The notes under the pieces are model-generated. The model was not told the origin of the DNA and did no database searches. It was given only the letters and a program-made list of their open reading frames with translations. This document shows, in pieces, positions 36,462 through 47,816 of a stretch of DNA of 64,000 nt. The position numbers and the translations under genes are program-made. Within the stretch, counting starts at the first letter, position 1, and the number at the start of each line of letters is the position of its first letter. Source of the DNA: Seiridium cupressi (lineage: Eukaryota > Ascomycota > Sordariomycetes > Amphisphaeriales > Sporocadaceae); assembly GCA_036674765.1 (NCBI GenBank), contig JARVKI010000045.1:1-64000 (forward strand), read 5' to 3'.

Positions 36462-38036
36462 TTAAGCTCCGTGAACAGTACCCAAACCACCGGAATGGGA
36501 AGTGTGTTCACCAGCGAACCAGATACCGCGGTCTTCACCCATACCATTCCTCAAGGCATCAAAATGCTCTACGGCATCCCCCGATCCGACCGGAAGGTTG
36601 GTAAATGACCCATGCCCTGCAAATCTGTCATTCTGCCAGTCTGTTGCTAGGAACTGCGGAGGCTTGCAGTCAGAGCAGTCGGAGTTATAGTTGGGGAGCT
36701 TGGAGTAATACGGGCACAAATTCTCCTCAAGAATGCCATAGTATCCTGCAGAATTTCTCTCCATCCCGCGAACTAATCCGCTCAAATGCCTACCCCATTG
36801 CCCGTAGACGAAAAACATGATGATTGGTTGCGAGAATGGCGCTGGTAAACCAGAGAAAGATATAATCTCTTGTCTCCATCTCGCAGGATTCGTATCTCCC
36901 GCGTACTTGGGAGTCAGGAAAAGAGACTCGATAGGAAATGAAAGATCGACGCCATGCTTGCCGCTGTGCTCATGAACATCCTCGGAGCCCACATCCCCAT
37001 CGTTCCAAAAAGGCTTTGGAAACCTGATGAATATTTTCTCAAGGTTTCCATATCCAAGCGCTTCAATGGCGCTTGATATAGCAGGACTAAGGGGCGGTGA
37101 GAATACATTTTGGTTGCGCTTAAGCCATCCTAGAGGAGTTGTAACAACAACATCGTCAAATCGAGCCTGAAATCCATCAGCAGCTTTGATGTCAACCCCA
37201 TTAGGTTCCATATTTATCACTCGGGTAACCTCGCACCGGAATCGTAGAGTAGTCTTACTCTCCACCACGGATCGCAGATCAGCTAGAATGTCTTCGTAGG
37301 TTGAAGCGACGAACAGATTGTTCCCTTCTAAGCCATCGTCTAGCCACAGATTCTTGAGACTCTGTCTTTCGCAGTCGTTGCCCATAAACGCGCCCCACAT
37401 CTCAACGATTTGTCTCAACAACGTATCGTGTGCTTCTGGGAGTCTAGGACAGGGATATCGTCGGGAAACCTCTTCGCGGAAGAAATCCATCATTTTCGCA
37501 TCGTCAGACAGTGAATGGTACTGCTCGCGACTGTTCTTCATGACCAAGTCCAGTATTTCCCATACCTCCTCGTAACAATCATGCGCCAGCTGATGGGGTA
37601 GCCAATTTCCGTCTGAAGCGCACATTGAGTAAACAGAACCACATGCGGAAGTTGTTGATCCTGTCTTCTTTGCGAGGGCCACTAGTGGGTTGCCTTCTGT
37701 CCCATGAATCCAGCTTGCCCCAAGGTCGATGGACAAGCCGAGTTCCTTACTCTGATGGACGCGGCCACCGATATGATCTTGCGCCTCTAGAATTGTTACA
37801 TCAAAGCCTGCGGCTGCGAGAAGCCCGGCAGCACGTAGGCCACTGACGCCGGCTCCAATGACGCAGACCCTCTTTGAACGGCCGAGGAAATTGGAAAGGA
37901 GACTGGGCAGCTTGATGAACTGCATGGGCACAAGCACCAGGGAAGGCAAAATGATGAAAATAACCAAGGAGCTTTCCATTCGCTGCGCCAGATCGTCTGT
38001 TCGTATCTCGACAAGAGGTTCCGCGTAGAAAATCAT
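36462..38036 (-). CDS. Flavin amine oxidase, C-terminally truncated
   Basis: A single-exon frame of 524 residues. A hydrophobic N-terminal anchor (about 22-43) precedes the FAD-binding fold VIGAGVSGLRAAGLL ... LEAQDHIGGRV (58-95) and DLGASWIHG, typical of polyamine- and monoamine-type oxidases, which convert amines to aldehydes with release of H2O2. The C-terminal FAD motif IWFAGEHTS is present, but the frame stops at GLGTVHGA, exactly where the family continues YWSGE. Reading through the TAA (36462-36464) gives WSGEEVAKRVAGRYN and a stop at 36399, a normal C-terminus. So one Tyr codon has become TAA, removing about 20 residues including part of the flavin site. Activity is doubtful. Confidence 0.88.
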   Translation of the reverse strand: MIFYAEPLVEIRTDDLAQRMESSLVIFIILPSLVLVPMQFIKLPSLLSNFLGRSKRVCVIGAGVSGLRAAGLLAAAGFDVTILEAQDHIGGRVHQSKELGLSIDLGASWIHGTEGNPLVALAKKTGSTTSACGSVYSMCASDGNWLPHQLAHDCYEEVWEILDLVMKNSREQYHSLSDDAKMMDFFREEVSRRYPCPRLPEAHDTLLRQIVEMWGAFMGNDCERQSLKNLWLDDGLEGNNLFVASTYEDILADLRSVVESKTTLRFRCEVTRVINMEPNGVDIKAADGFQARFDDVVVTTPLGWLKRNQNVFSPPLSPAISSAIEALGYGNLEKIFIRFPKPFWNDGDVGSEDVHEHSGKHGVDLSFPIESLFLTPKYAGDTNPARWRQEIISFSGLPAPFSQPIIMFFVYGQWGRHLSGLVRGMERNSAGYYGILEENLCPYYSKLPNYNSDCSDCKPPQFLATDWQNDRFAGHGSFTNLPVGSGDAVEHFDALRNGMGEDRGIWFAGEHTSHSGGLGTVHGA

Positions 38037-38541
38037 GGGGAATCACCCGATCCTATGTAGTTGCAATGTACAATGATGAACGCACAGACCACGTGGGGTG
38101 GATCAGTGGGGTTCTTAGTCTTAGGCCTTCACGGCAGCAGAGGGGAGCTTCCTTCTCCCATCATCATCATCCTCACAAAGGACCTCAATATACGGATTTC
38201 TCCCCATATTGCCGTCCATCATACAATGTAGCGATCGGAAGGGGCCGCCGCCAGTGGCAGCCAAGGGGCCCACCAAAAATGCCTCGCGAGCGCATTGTCG
38301 GCCTAAAAAGGGGGTCAGGATGGATTAGGCGTACCTACAGGCATATTTCTTCCCTACATTAGTCCAGTAATCCCGGCCCAAACATTTTTACACTTGATTT
38401 CTCATGTCCAGATTAGCAGGCCAAGAAATTACTTCCCGAGCGCCAATTTCGCATTTGCTTACGAGGTCGTTGATTTCCCAAGTTCCATTCAGTCCCTTGC
38501 CACCTTTGCCTGTCCCTTGCGAACCCATTGAACTGCCCCTA
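38037..38541. other. Divergent promoter region
   Basis: Lies between the divergent amine oxidase and acetyltransferase genes. The forward frame is open upstream of 38542 but Pro-rich and unlike the family, so it is treated as leader sequence. Confidence 0.4.
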
Positions 38542-39042
38542 ATGATGGCTATCTGGAGGCAGCTCACTGCCAGTGACACTAAGGCTCTTGTGGGCATTGC
38601 AGACGTCGTCCATACCGAGTTGCCTGAGAGCGAACACGTCTTTGCAGAGCGCGTGAAACTCTTTCCCGATGGCTGCTTGGCACTGGTAGAAAATGACGAG
38701 CTCTGCGGGTACGCCATCTCACATCCTATCCGTTACCGCCAGCCGCCACCACTGGACAGTTTGCTTGAAGAAATTGCACCGGATGCCGATCAGTACTATA
38801 TCCACGATGTTTGCATCCTGCCCAAGTTCCGTGGACAAGGTCTCGCAGCGCAAGGCATCAGCAAACTCCTCGTGATCGCTGAGCACTATCCAAGTGCCTG
38901 CCTCGTGTCTGTATATGGTACGACACCATTTTGGAATCGTTACGGATTCTATCCTCCGGAATCAATCAATGATGCTCTATCAGCGAAAGTGCACGGTTAT
39001 GGAGATGATGCGACTTACCTGGAGCGCCTCAAAGCACGATGA
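38542..39042 (+). CDS. GNAT-family N-acetyltransferase
   Basis: Single exon. Starting at the first of two adjacent ATGs (38542), it gives 166 residues; the frame is open further upstream (to 38404), but that part is Pro-rich and not domain-like. The GNAT fold is visible: an N-terminal strand and helix (IWRQLTASDTKALVGIADV), DELCGYAISHPI, and motif A VCILPKFRGQGLAAQGISKL, whose RGQGLA loop binds the acetyl-CoA pyrophosphate. A late strand with FWNRYGFYP is the usual C-terminal signature. It would transfer an acetyl group to an unknown amine. Intact; divergent from the amine oxidase gene, a pairing that could reflect a shared amine substrate, but that is only inference. Confidence 0.85.
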   Translation: MMAIWRQLTASDTKALVGIADVVHTELPESEHVFAERVKLFPDGCLALVENDELCGYAISHPIRYRQPPPLDSLLEEIAPDADQYYIHDVCILPKFRGQGLAAQGISKLLVIAEHYPSACLVSVYGTTPFWNRYGFYPPESINDALSAKVHGYGDDATYLERLKAR

Positions 39043-39679
39043 TGACCACTAGACTAGGGATCTAATGCATTCTAGCAACAGTACCCCATAGCCGCGGCCG
39101 CGCCAATGGCCATCAAGCAGAAATTGCAATGCCATCCTAGGCATGAAGAGAGGAATAAGGGCAAGGCTGGAGCTACCAAAGCGTTGAATTATTGATGGCT
39201 TAAATTATTCGATCATTTGCTCTTGATGCGGATGATTACTCGTCCCTCGAGCTGCAGAAGCCGCCCCAGGGCTTCACATCGGGCTTGCATGACTTTCTCT
39301 GCACAGAGTTCATGACGTTTTAGTGTACTGATACAGACATTGTTCCACTGAAATTTACGCTTCAAGTTTGTTTTTCACTAAGCACGAATCCGACAAGCTT
39401 ATCTAACAGTTCGCATCTTTGCTTGTCGGAAATACTGCCGCTTTCGACTATGAAGAACTGTGTGACGCTGTCCGGAGATAGCAGCAAGACTGCATTTGGA
39501 GAGGATCATAGTAGCTATCAGGCCTATTATCATATCCGAGGTTCTTTCCACCGTAAAGCATTTGCCCTCTGGGGCCGCACGACCTACTCAGACGGGAAGC
39601 CTGTACCCGTGAAAATTGCTTCCGTCAAGTTGTCAGACCACTCACATTGTAGCTTGAGAGGAGTGTCTGGCATAATATA
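39043..39679. other. Intergenic, no gene recognised
   Basis: No supported coding frame. Confidence 0.4.
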
Positions 39680-40762
39680 TCAGCGCCCTTCAAATGGGCT
39701 TGTCGGCAGAAGTGTCGGATTGTCCTCGAGCTCAATCGCATTTAGATGCAAGGGATCAGCGCCCTTCAAAAGAAGAAGCCTCTTCACTTTCAGAGAACCA
39801 TTGTAAGACGCCCAGTGCAACAGCGTCCACTTGTCGTCGACCTCTTCCGCGCCATATATTGGAGCTTTTGCATCTGGTCCTTTGCTGTCTTCATTCAATG
39901 CATCCCAGAAGATCTCCGCGCAGCCTATCAGATCGACATCACGTCCGGTTGCAGCCAAAATGCTGATAAGCATTTGATATCGATTGGGACCAATATATAT
40001 GGCAATTTCAGCAGCAGTGAGCTCCCTGTAGGAGAGTTCTGGATCTTCAGGTAACGGTGCTGGATGCGTTTTCTGGTTGACGTCAACCCCGTTTTGCAGA
40101 ACCAGCTTCATAACGCGAGGAGCTCCAAAATAGGTGCAGCAATGTAATAAGTTCCACCCATCACCATCGAGTGACTCAAATACGCCAGCTCCTGAATGGT
40201 TAACTATCGTCTGGAACGTCTCGAGGTTATCGTGTGAGGCCGCGAAAAAAAGTGCAGTCCAACCATACCACTCTGCTCGCAGGTCAAGTGATGCTCCAAG
40301 TCTCAAAAAGGATCTGACATCCTCCGATGTGCCGACGGCAGCTGCTCTATGGAAGGGCGTCCAGCCTCTGCTATCGCATGCATGAATTTCAGAGAACCCA
40401 TCCGAAGCACACAGACGCATAAACTCAATTGATTGCGGCAGGGGCGTATCAACGATCCACAAATAAGAAAGTACCGAATAGCCATCGTTGTCTACATGCT
40501 CAATATCTGCTCCCCGATTCGGGAGGATTCTAGCAATGTCAAGTTTACCTCGGAGAAAGGCAGACTGCAGTGCTGTCCTACGCATCATTAGCCATTATTC
40601 ACTTGTGCAATTTGGCGAACACGATCTCCTTGGCTGTACAGGTCCGGTCACTCACACATTGTGCTCTCCATATGCCATGTCGGGCTCGGCTCCATGTTCA
40701 AGGAGCAAACGAACGAGTCTTGCAGTTTGTGTGATAGCTTCCGGTCCCCAATGATACGCAAA
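39680..40762 (-). pseudogene. Ankyrin-repeat gene, 5' truncated at a fusion junction
   Basis: Two exons, 40762-40656 and 40577-39680, joined over a 78-nt intron (donor GTGAGT). About five or six ankyrin repeats are readable: TARLVRLLLEHGAEPDM, TALQSAFLRGKLDIARIL, GWTPFHRAAAVGTSEDVRSF, GWTALFFAASHDNLETFQ, GWNLLHCCTYFGAPRVMKLV and KWTLLHWASYNGSLKVKRLL. The last exon is 299 codons and intact. Upstream of the first repeat there is an in-frame TAG (40765-40763) and no start codon; the sequence there is that of a different gene, a glycosyltransferase. Either the 5' part was lost by rearrangement or transcription starts elsewhere. Function unknown; ankyrin arrays mediate protein binding. Confidence 0.75.
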
Positions 40763-41400
40763 CTAGTATTGAGATCCGACGACAAACGGCTAAACGCGTG
40801 GAGAAGAACGTCGATATGCTTTTTAGGAGCCAACCTTCCCACAAACGAGATCACGGTAAATTTAGGTCGCGATAGACTGCACGTGTATCGCTCAATTTCT
40901 ATGCCACAAGAAACGGGTATGACTGATTGTTTGTTCGGTAGGAAATCTGGCAGGTACTTGGCTGTATTTGGTTATCGGTGTTGCAACGACGTTCCCAATA
41001 CCGTATGTGCGTGCTGCGTCGGCCCAGTGCAGACTAAACATCCGCGGGACAAGAGACTTACCAAGTGGTAGGTGGCCCACGAGGTTATCATGGATGAGAT
41101 GATTTGTTGCAACAACACGAATACCCAACCGAGAAGGTTCATGAGCAAACTCACGACACGAGAGATTCGGAGATGCTGTTGCAGTGTCTTGCCGCTACGC
41201 CATTACGTAGTCTTATTAGGTGGTAATGATGTTATTGTTCAGACAGTCAATCAACTTCAATAACCCTGCCACAATGGGAATGAATGTGCAACACATTCGG
41301 CCTTGCGGAAACAGAACCAAGAATGCGTCTAGTATGATGTTACACTTCCTAGGGTATTGTGATGGGCTCCTTCGAACCAAAGGGCGAGGGAACTGATGGC
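40740..41400 (-). pseudogene. Family-4 glycosyltransferase relic
   Basis: The reverse strand reads, in order, PNVLHIHSHCG, LGIRVVATNHLIHDNLVGHL, WADAARTYGIGNVVATPITK and, after a one-base frame shift near 40935, KQSVIPVSCGIEIERY and ISFVGRLAPKKHIDVLLHAF ... TSLRIIGD. These are the consecutive landmarks of GT-B fold, family-4 glycosyltransferases (HFM..NL..HLPL, WRDA.R, VIPVS.GID, FVGRL..KK..D.LL.AF, L.I.GDG). The donor-binding C-terminal half after IIGD is gone: the sequence changes there into an ankyrin array in another frame. The 5' end is also ragged. Such enzymes are more usual in bacteria than in moulds, so bacterial ancestry is possible but untested. Confidence 0.78.
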
Positions 41401-42702
41401 AGGCGATAGACTGGAAATTCGGCACCGTAATATCACTCTGTGAATGTGCCAACGTGGTTCTTTTCAGGGGCAGGCGATAAGAGGCGGATGAGCCGAACGG
41501 CGCTCAGTAAGGGCTTAACATCAGTTGTCACGACCGAGACACGAGCTGGGATCGAGCTGGTCGGGCGGGAGACAGGTTGCAGACTGCGCAGTGAAGTTCT
41601 TGCTTGTGAGCTGTCGACCATGCAAAGCTCCACTACGAGAGCGCAGGTTCCATCATTGAATTTCCTAACTGAGGGAGTCACTGTATGCAAACAAGTTCCA
41701 GGGCCTCATTAATGCCGGCTGCTTCTACCCGTAGCGCATACTCATGGCAAACTAACCTCTAAAATTTAGCAACGCTGAGGGCATGTGGTCGGGACTTGAG
41801 TTTAGTAGGTGTGCATATGTAACTAACATTATCTATAGTCAGTCCATGCCTTGATGCTTCCTTGCTCAGCCTCCCCTCGCATGCGCAGCTTTTACCACAC
41901 TGGCCCGTCTTGGGCGCTGATCAACATTGAAGCTTTCCACGGATTTGCAGAAGGCTGACGTTGCTTGTAAATTCCTCTAATCCTCGACTTGTTTCTTGTG
42001 CCTTTTATTGTCACCTGACGGATCCAAACAAATATCCTACCTACCGCTCATTAGATTGACCATTTCGCTGCCTGTTGCAGCTCTTATACTTGCTATCCTG
42101 CCGCCCCATTGCCATCATACCTGAGGGTTTAGATGCCGGTATCTTGTCGCATCGCAATTTCAAGCTTTCCTCTTTGAGCTTGCTCACTTGATTTCCAATG
42201 CTCAGTCGCATCCCACGGAGCCGCAGCCCAACCGAGCACCGTTGCCGATATCATCCCATTGTTATACCAGATTCTTCTGCCCTTACTCGAAGGTGAGTCA
42301 GCTTGTGTGCCTTTATAAAAAAATAAAAATAAAAAAAAGCCAGTGTGTAACTAGTTGTCCAACATGGCTTCCAATCGCATATATCACACCAAGTGCGTAC
42401 TCCTCCGTGTTTGATTTCCCTTGATCAGCCAGTTCTTTTCTGCAATTGCTCCTGACTTTCCCGCACCGCGCTACTTCTTCAGGATGTGTCGCGGCGATAC
42501 CTCCATGCGGAGGGCAAACCAGAGCCTAGAACGGAACTTAAACCACTGGACCCAGCTCACCGTGGATAACTTCGTTGAAGTCGCTAGACTGATGGATGGG
42601 GTCGACATTGACAGAATTGGCTCTGTCAGCTTGGGTCTTGACGCCAGATAAAAGCATACACATATACACAACGCAAACCGACCATTACGCATAATCTTGT
42701 TA
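41401..42702. other. Intergenic, no gene recognised
   Basis: Pyrimidine-rich stretches near 41860-42200 and an A-rich run at 42318-42340. The reverse-strand frame at 41433-41690 has no recognisable family. Confidence 0.4.
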
Positions 42703-44448
42703 TCAACGCAATTCAGACCTACTGCGGGGATGAGTGATCTGCCCGTCATTGGCGTTGATATGTACCCAGACTTCATCGCCCAGGGGATGCGTTATCAACC
42801 CGGTGAGTACGTTCCCGGCAGCATCAGTCGGCACTTCGGTCTTCGGGCTTCTGCGGAACCAGTTCATGATTCGTAATCGAAACTCGTTTGGAATACGGAG
42901 TCGTGCAGCCATCCACTTCGCCGCCGGCTTGTTGTCATTGGGTAATGAATCAGTGAGTGAGAGGGATTTGGTCTCCAGTATCCCTTCGTCAATCCATGAA
43001 TTGCCAAATGTGTGTTCTGAGGGCAGGACTCTTTTCAGAAACTCCAAAGAAGAGTTAACGGTTAATAGAATTGCGCGTTTCGGGTGTATCACGTTCTTGG
43101 CGAGCCATGACATCCAACGTGAATATAGAACCGCGAAATCCGTCTGTGACAAATGGGTCGAGCCCTTGGCAGTCAACATCCAGCAAGGCACACCGGCGTC
43201 TCTCGTCTCTTTACAGATATCAAATATTGAGTCGAAATTCTCTGACCAGTGCATAAAAGCCTCAGAGCCAACAGCCAGGAGCGGCTTCCGTACTGGTCTG
43301 CGAGAATCTTCGGCGACTGGTACTGCAGGGCCCCAAGCATCCAACAGAATACTCTGGCCAACCCAAGGAAACCTGTCATCTTCGCGGGCAATCTGTATGC
43401 TAGTGGCACCTCCAAAAGAATGACCCATAATAGTAACACTGTCCAGATGCATTCTACCAGACCAGTCCGTCCAATCGATGTTTTCGAGCCCTTTGGAACT
43501 AGAACCGACATTTCCCTCTTTCCGCAGGTTGTTTTCCAGCACCAAATCACCTCGGTCGTTGTTGATGAGTTCCATGGCGTAATACGCCTCCGCAATTTCG
43601 GCCATTCGCATTTGAATCTGAGCGTCGCGAAGCTCATGATCAACACCTCGTTGATTGTGCGGAGAAGTGTCTTGAGCGTTATCCTTTGGCCATATATAAT
43701 CGACGGCGTATGCCCTCTGTGATTTGGTATTGTCCAGGACTTTCCCATCCGCAAGATTGCCACTTGGTGGAATGTTGACATAACTTCTCGCACCGCTTCC
43801 GTCTCGATGCTCGACTGCTATTACAATAAACCCGTTGCCCGCCAACTCACCACAGACAGAACTGTAGCACATCCGAGAGCCGCCGAGTCCGTGACTGAAC
43901 ATGATGACGGGGAATTTTGGTTTTATGATAGCATCCCCTCCGGATGTCTCGTGCTCGTGACCTCTGCCATCACTCGGCTGCTCTCCAGGCAGGCAGCCGG
44001 CCAGCTTGGCATTTCGAAATGCAGGCACTTTGGTCCACATGGTAGTTGCAGCAATATACGCCGTAACGGGCGTATGAGGTATATTCAGGAACTTGGCATA
44101 CCCACGACGTGTTGGAACGCGTGGCCGAGGTAGCCAGGTGGCTCTCGACGGCTGCCGTCCTGTTTTTGCGAACGAGGTAATGTCGCACGGATAGTAGACC
44201 GAGAAGAGCACCGTATCCATACGCAGGGCGTGAACACCCTCACGTTTGAAGTTCGAAAACGTCTTGGGTTCTCTTACTGGCAGCTCAATCTCCATGGTTC
44301 CCACACTGTACGGACCGCTGTATGCGGGCAGAGCATGGAATATCCTCTCCCGAAAGGTACGTGGTGGCGCCGGTGCAGTAATGCGCGCCTTTTTGCCCCT
44401 GTCCTGCTGTCCTTCCTCCATCTCCGGCGTCGTCATTGTTGTTTCCAA
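42703..44448 (-). CDS. PAF-acetylhydrolase-like phospholipase/esterase
   Basis: Single exon, 581 residues. The alpha/beta-hydrolase core of platelet-activating-factor acetylhydrolase (isoform II type) is clear: PVIMFSHGLGGSRMCYSSVC (oxyanion region), a nucleophile elbow GHSFGG (342-347, Ser344), a catalytic Asp in ILLDAWGP (370) and a catalytic His in TAKGSTHLSQTDF (432). The N-terminal region (YSVGTMEIELPVREP ... LFSVYYPCD) is the family's substrate-entry part. It hydrolyses short or oxidised sn-2 acyl chains of phospholipids, or related esters. No signal peptide, so likely intracellular or peripheral on membranes. The frame is intact and marks the start of the conserved segment of the window. 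Confidence 0.93.
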   Translation of the reverse strand: METTMTTPEMEEGQQDRGKKARITAPAPPRTFRERIFHALPAYSGPYSVGTMEIELPVREPKTFSNFKREGVHALRMDTVLFSVYYPCDITSFAKTGRQPSRATWLPRPRVPTRRGYAKFLNIPHTPVTAYIAATTMWTKVPAFRNAKLAGCLPGEQPSDGRGHEHETSGGDAIIKPKFPVIMFSHGLGGSRMCYSSVCGELAGNGFIVIAVEHRDGSGARSYVNIPPSGNLADGKVLDNTKSQRAYAVDYIWPKDNAQDTSPHNQRGVDHELRDAQIQMRMAEIAEAYYAMELINNDRGDLVLENNLRKEGNVGSSSKGLENIDWTDWSGRMHLDSVTIMGHSFGGATSIQIAREDDRFPWVGQSILLDAWGPAVPVAEDSRRPVRKPLLAVGSEAFMHWSENFDSIFDICKETRDAGVPCWMLTAKGSTHLSQTDFAVLYSRWMSWLAKNVIHPKRAILLTVNSSLEFLKRVLPSEHTFGNSWIDEGILETKSLSLTDSLPNDNKPAAKWMAARLRIPNEFRLRIMNWFRRSPKTEVPTDAAGNVLTGLITHPLGDEVWVHINANDGQITHPRSRSELR

Positions 44449-44972
44449 TCCGACCGAATCACAATGGCTGTTTGTACAATCGTCTTCTCCATAAAAGTGA
44501 GGAATGTCAAACCTGAGAGTGTTGTTGGTGATCGAGCTTCAAGCATCATTAAAAAATATAAAAATAAAAAACTCAATCACAATGGCGTAGAACAGATGAT
44601 AAAAAGCTTTTTTGAGTTGGTCGCGTGCAGAATGGCGTATTGTCGGACCAAACGTTCCACATGGACAAACGGGGTTGACGTCATTTGGGTCAGGCCCCGA
44701 ACATACCGTCGAGGCGCCAGGCCTTACAGAGCATCCGACGAAACCGAGAAAACCTTAACCGCATTAGGGCATGTTTTAGCATTGACCTGACGTCGGAACT
44801 CTTGAAGCAATCAGTCATTTCCGTTTTACTGATTGGCTATCGAATTTTCTATGATCGTGATGCTCGTAGAAACCCTTCAATGACGTTATTCGATCGAGCT
44901 TGTCGCATGCTCCCATTGACGCAGAGTGCTCTGCATGCATGCTAAATGGGTTGCTTCTTCAGTGGAGTCACA
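44449..44972. other. Upstream region of the PAF-AH-like gene
   Basis: Contains an A/T-rich patch at 44550-44580. No other gene recognised. Confidence 0.4.
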
Positions 44973-46300
44973 CTACACGATACCATCTTCGTCGATCTCT
45001 TCGGTAGATTCCGCGGCCAGTAGCTCGGCCTTTCCCAGCTCACCACTCGACCACACGCGAAGCCGTTGGCAACCTGCATGGTGATCCGCAACACTGTCCA
45101 CCGGACCGCCATGATCCAGAAGTAAAGAGACCACTTCTGCATTATCAAGTCTCACGGCCCAAGAAAGCGCAGTGGGCCAATTGCAATAAGGACCGGTTGC
45201 TCGAGGAATGTTAGCGCCATGATCATGCCAAAACTTGATGTCCCGATCGAATAGCAGCTGGGGCTATCGGGAATAAACAATCCTCGTTGGGATCATTAAC
45301 ATTTGCAGAGACGCCATAGCTATCCAAAAGTCTTTAGCACAAGCTTCAGACTTTGGATCATAGCAACCACGAATTGTTTTCTGGAGAAGTCCCTTGAACA
45401 GCTCTGACTCTTGGACACGTTGGTGCGGTGCATGACTAAACCGAGCATGTTGCAAATATCGTCAACCTTTGCACGGATGTAGCAGTTTGCAACAGCCGAG
45501 TTCGAGCAATCGAAGACGAGTTTCTTGTCGGTGCGCACAAAGCGGTCAGCTTCGTCCTTCACAAGTGCATTATGGACAGCCAGGTCCAAGCAAGCCTGGC
45601 TTGTCTCGTCGTTCTACATTACTCTCGGGACAGCCGGAGCGCATGCTCACGGTGCTCCTCGCTGTACTCGGCTGCTGGTCTATATACACCAAGCTCTATG
45701 AGAAACATCATCACTTCCACAAAACAGGATGCCGCAGCGTTGCCAAGCATTTGCCCGTCGACCGACTGGGGCCATGGCCTATCTGGCACACTGCGTTCTG
45801 CTTGATCCAGAAACATCTTGACGATGTCTAATTCGCCATCAAGCGTCGATAAACCAAGCGTAAATCCATCTGCTATGCAACCCGCGCCGTGATCCAAAAG
45901 CCATCTCACTATCTCCGATTCTCCAGCAGAAGCAGCTGCTGTCAGCGGTGTTTAGAAGGCATAAATGTGGTTGATATCAGTGCCCGCACCTTCGACCAAG
46001 CTCTTCGGGACGTCCAAATAACCATGTGATGCTGCAATGAGCACGTCGCTGACAGCCCGTATACCCGCTTCGGGCGTTCTTGGCGTGCAAGACCTGCTGG
46101 ACCAAATACTCCATGACGGCGGCGGGGTTCTCGATAGCTGCCTCGGGGCACATATCCCACGCGCAACTTACGCCGTCGGAAGGGCGCTCCTGGAGGATAG
46201 CGCGTACCAGGTTTACTTGTTCCCCTGCCGACCTATCTACGGTAAATACCATCCGTGTTCGACTAGCGAGCGCCCCAGCGTGTCGTAGAAATTTGGGTCA
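44973..46300 (-). pseudogene. Ankyrin-repeat pseudogene
   Basis: Repeats are readable on the reverse strand but spread over several frames: VLIAASHGYLDVPKSLVEGA, then TPLTAAASAGESEIVRWLLD, GLSTLDGELDIVKMFLDQA, GNAAASCFVEVMMFLIELG and finally ALSWAVRLDNAEVVSLLLDH. An upstream part (FYDTLGRSLVEHGW) is followed by stops. At least five stop codons or frame shifts interrupt the array, so it cannot be expressed as one protein. Third ankyrin locus in the window besides 15.6-16.0 and 39.7-40.8 kb; lies inside the otherwise conserved minus-strand island. Confidence 0.8.
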
Positions 46301-47816
46301 CCATAGAACTTCTGGTCTAATGGCATTTGCTGTGCACCATGTCATCGTCGGGCTCCTGCAAATCATCGTACATAGGTCGTAAGGCCCTCTGTTGGGCTAC
46401 TCGAACGAGCCATGCATACTCTACTTGTTTACAGTAGTTTTTCCTCACTCTCCGTGAACTGATCTTTACACCGTCGCATATGGAATGAGTAGATCAATGT
46501 GATTGCAGACGAAGTCGACGCGGTTTATTTGAATCACAGGCCATCGCACACTGTCTAATAGCCACATTGACTTCAAGAAACTAGACATCTTCCAGTCTAC
46601 GAGCTTTGAGAGTGACGCGACCGCATCCTCGAATCCGAAACAAGGTTTACGTTCAAGCACCTCCAACTCAGATGAAGAGATATCACATTTCTGGTGTGAT
46701 ATCGTTCAGAGCTACACTCGAACGAGCCTCACAGAACCCAACGGCACACTAATCGCCCTTGCAGGTGATGAGATGGAACGAAGGCTATGAAGTGAATTGA
46801 GTAATTGATTGAGTACCAGAAGAGTGCCAGAGGCAGGAGGAGGTACCTAGTCTATATGTAGTGGCTGAGAAGCCTGATAATCCAGGTGGCTGGAGCCCTT
46901 ATTCTGACAGCAGGAGCGTCCGAAATGGTTGCTGGCCTATACAAAGGACTACAACATAGAATCCGCAATCTATGCTGTAGGGCTTTTCACTCACCATATC
47001 ATACCAATGCTAGAATGGCACACATGTAATCCACTAAGGTCTTGATGGGTTACAGCGGGGTCCAGAACATCACTTTATCGAGCACCCAGCTGGTCCTGGG
47101 CAAGCAGTGACGGGCGAGTTCACTACCAATATCTTCCTCGACTGATTGATGGCTGTCAGTCGCTCCTAGTAGCCAGACTTGGGTATGTGGGCTGAATAAA
47201 TGGAACAAGTAGAGATGAGGTATCTGTTCTAACTGACGTTACCTACCAAGCAAGTAGGGTGGACGCCTCTGATCTCCAATGTCAGAACAGATATACTATC
47301 TACTACTGATTCTAAGTTTGGACAAATCTTGAATGGTAAGCTTTGCCTTCGGGGATTAGTGTCACGCATTCAAGTAATTCTAAACGATGAAATTCCGGTG
47401 GTAATCTGCGAAGATCGACTGTTGGCGGACGGAACTGGCAGGAACTTCAGCTGGATCACTAGCCTGTTGCTAATCCCCCTGGAATCTGGAGGGGACCAAT
47501 ATCGGAGGAGTGACTTTTTTTGTGTCCTCTTTCCATGACCGGGATCCAGGCGTTAGGCACGAAGACTGGCTGGAGCTTTGACGATATAGGTTACTCGGGG
47601 GAGGCCTAACTGATAACCGTCGAAATAATCCGAGACTACCATGGCTAAGGTGTATTGGATCTAAATCTTGAAGTGGTCATCTATCCTGGCTGGCGTTGAA
47701 GCATCATGCGCATCAGCAAGATGAAACAAACGCATCACCATACCGTATTATATACGAGACAACTGCGTTAGCAACACATTAGTAGCTCCTGCTCTCAAGT
47801 ATACATTTCACGATGA
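46301..47816. other. Intergenic, no gene recognised
   Basis: A reverse frame at 46466-46666 is too short and unrecognised. No promoter or repeat stands out. Confidence 0.4.
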
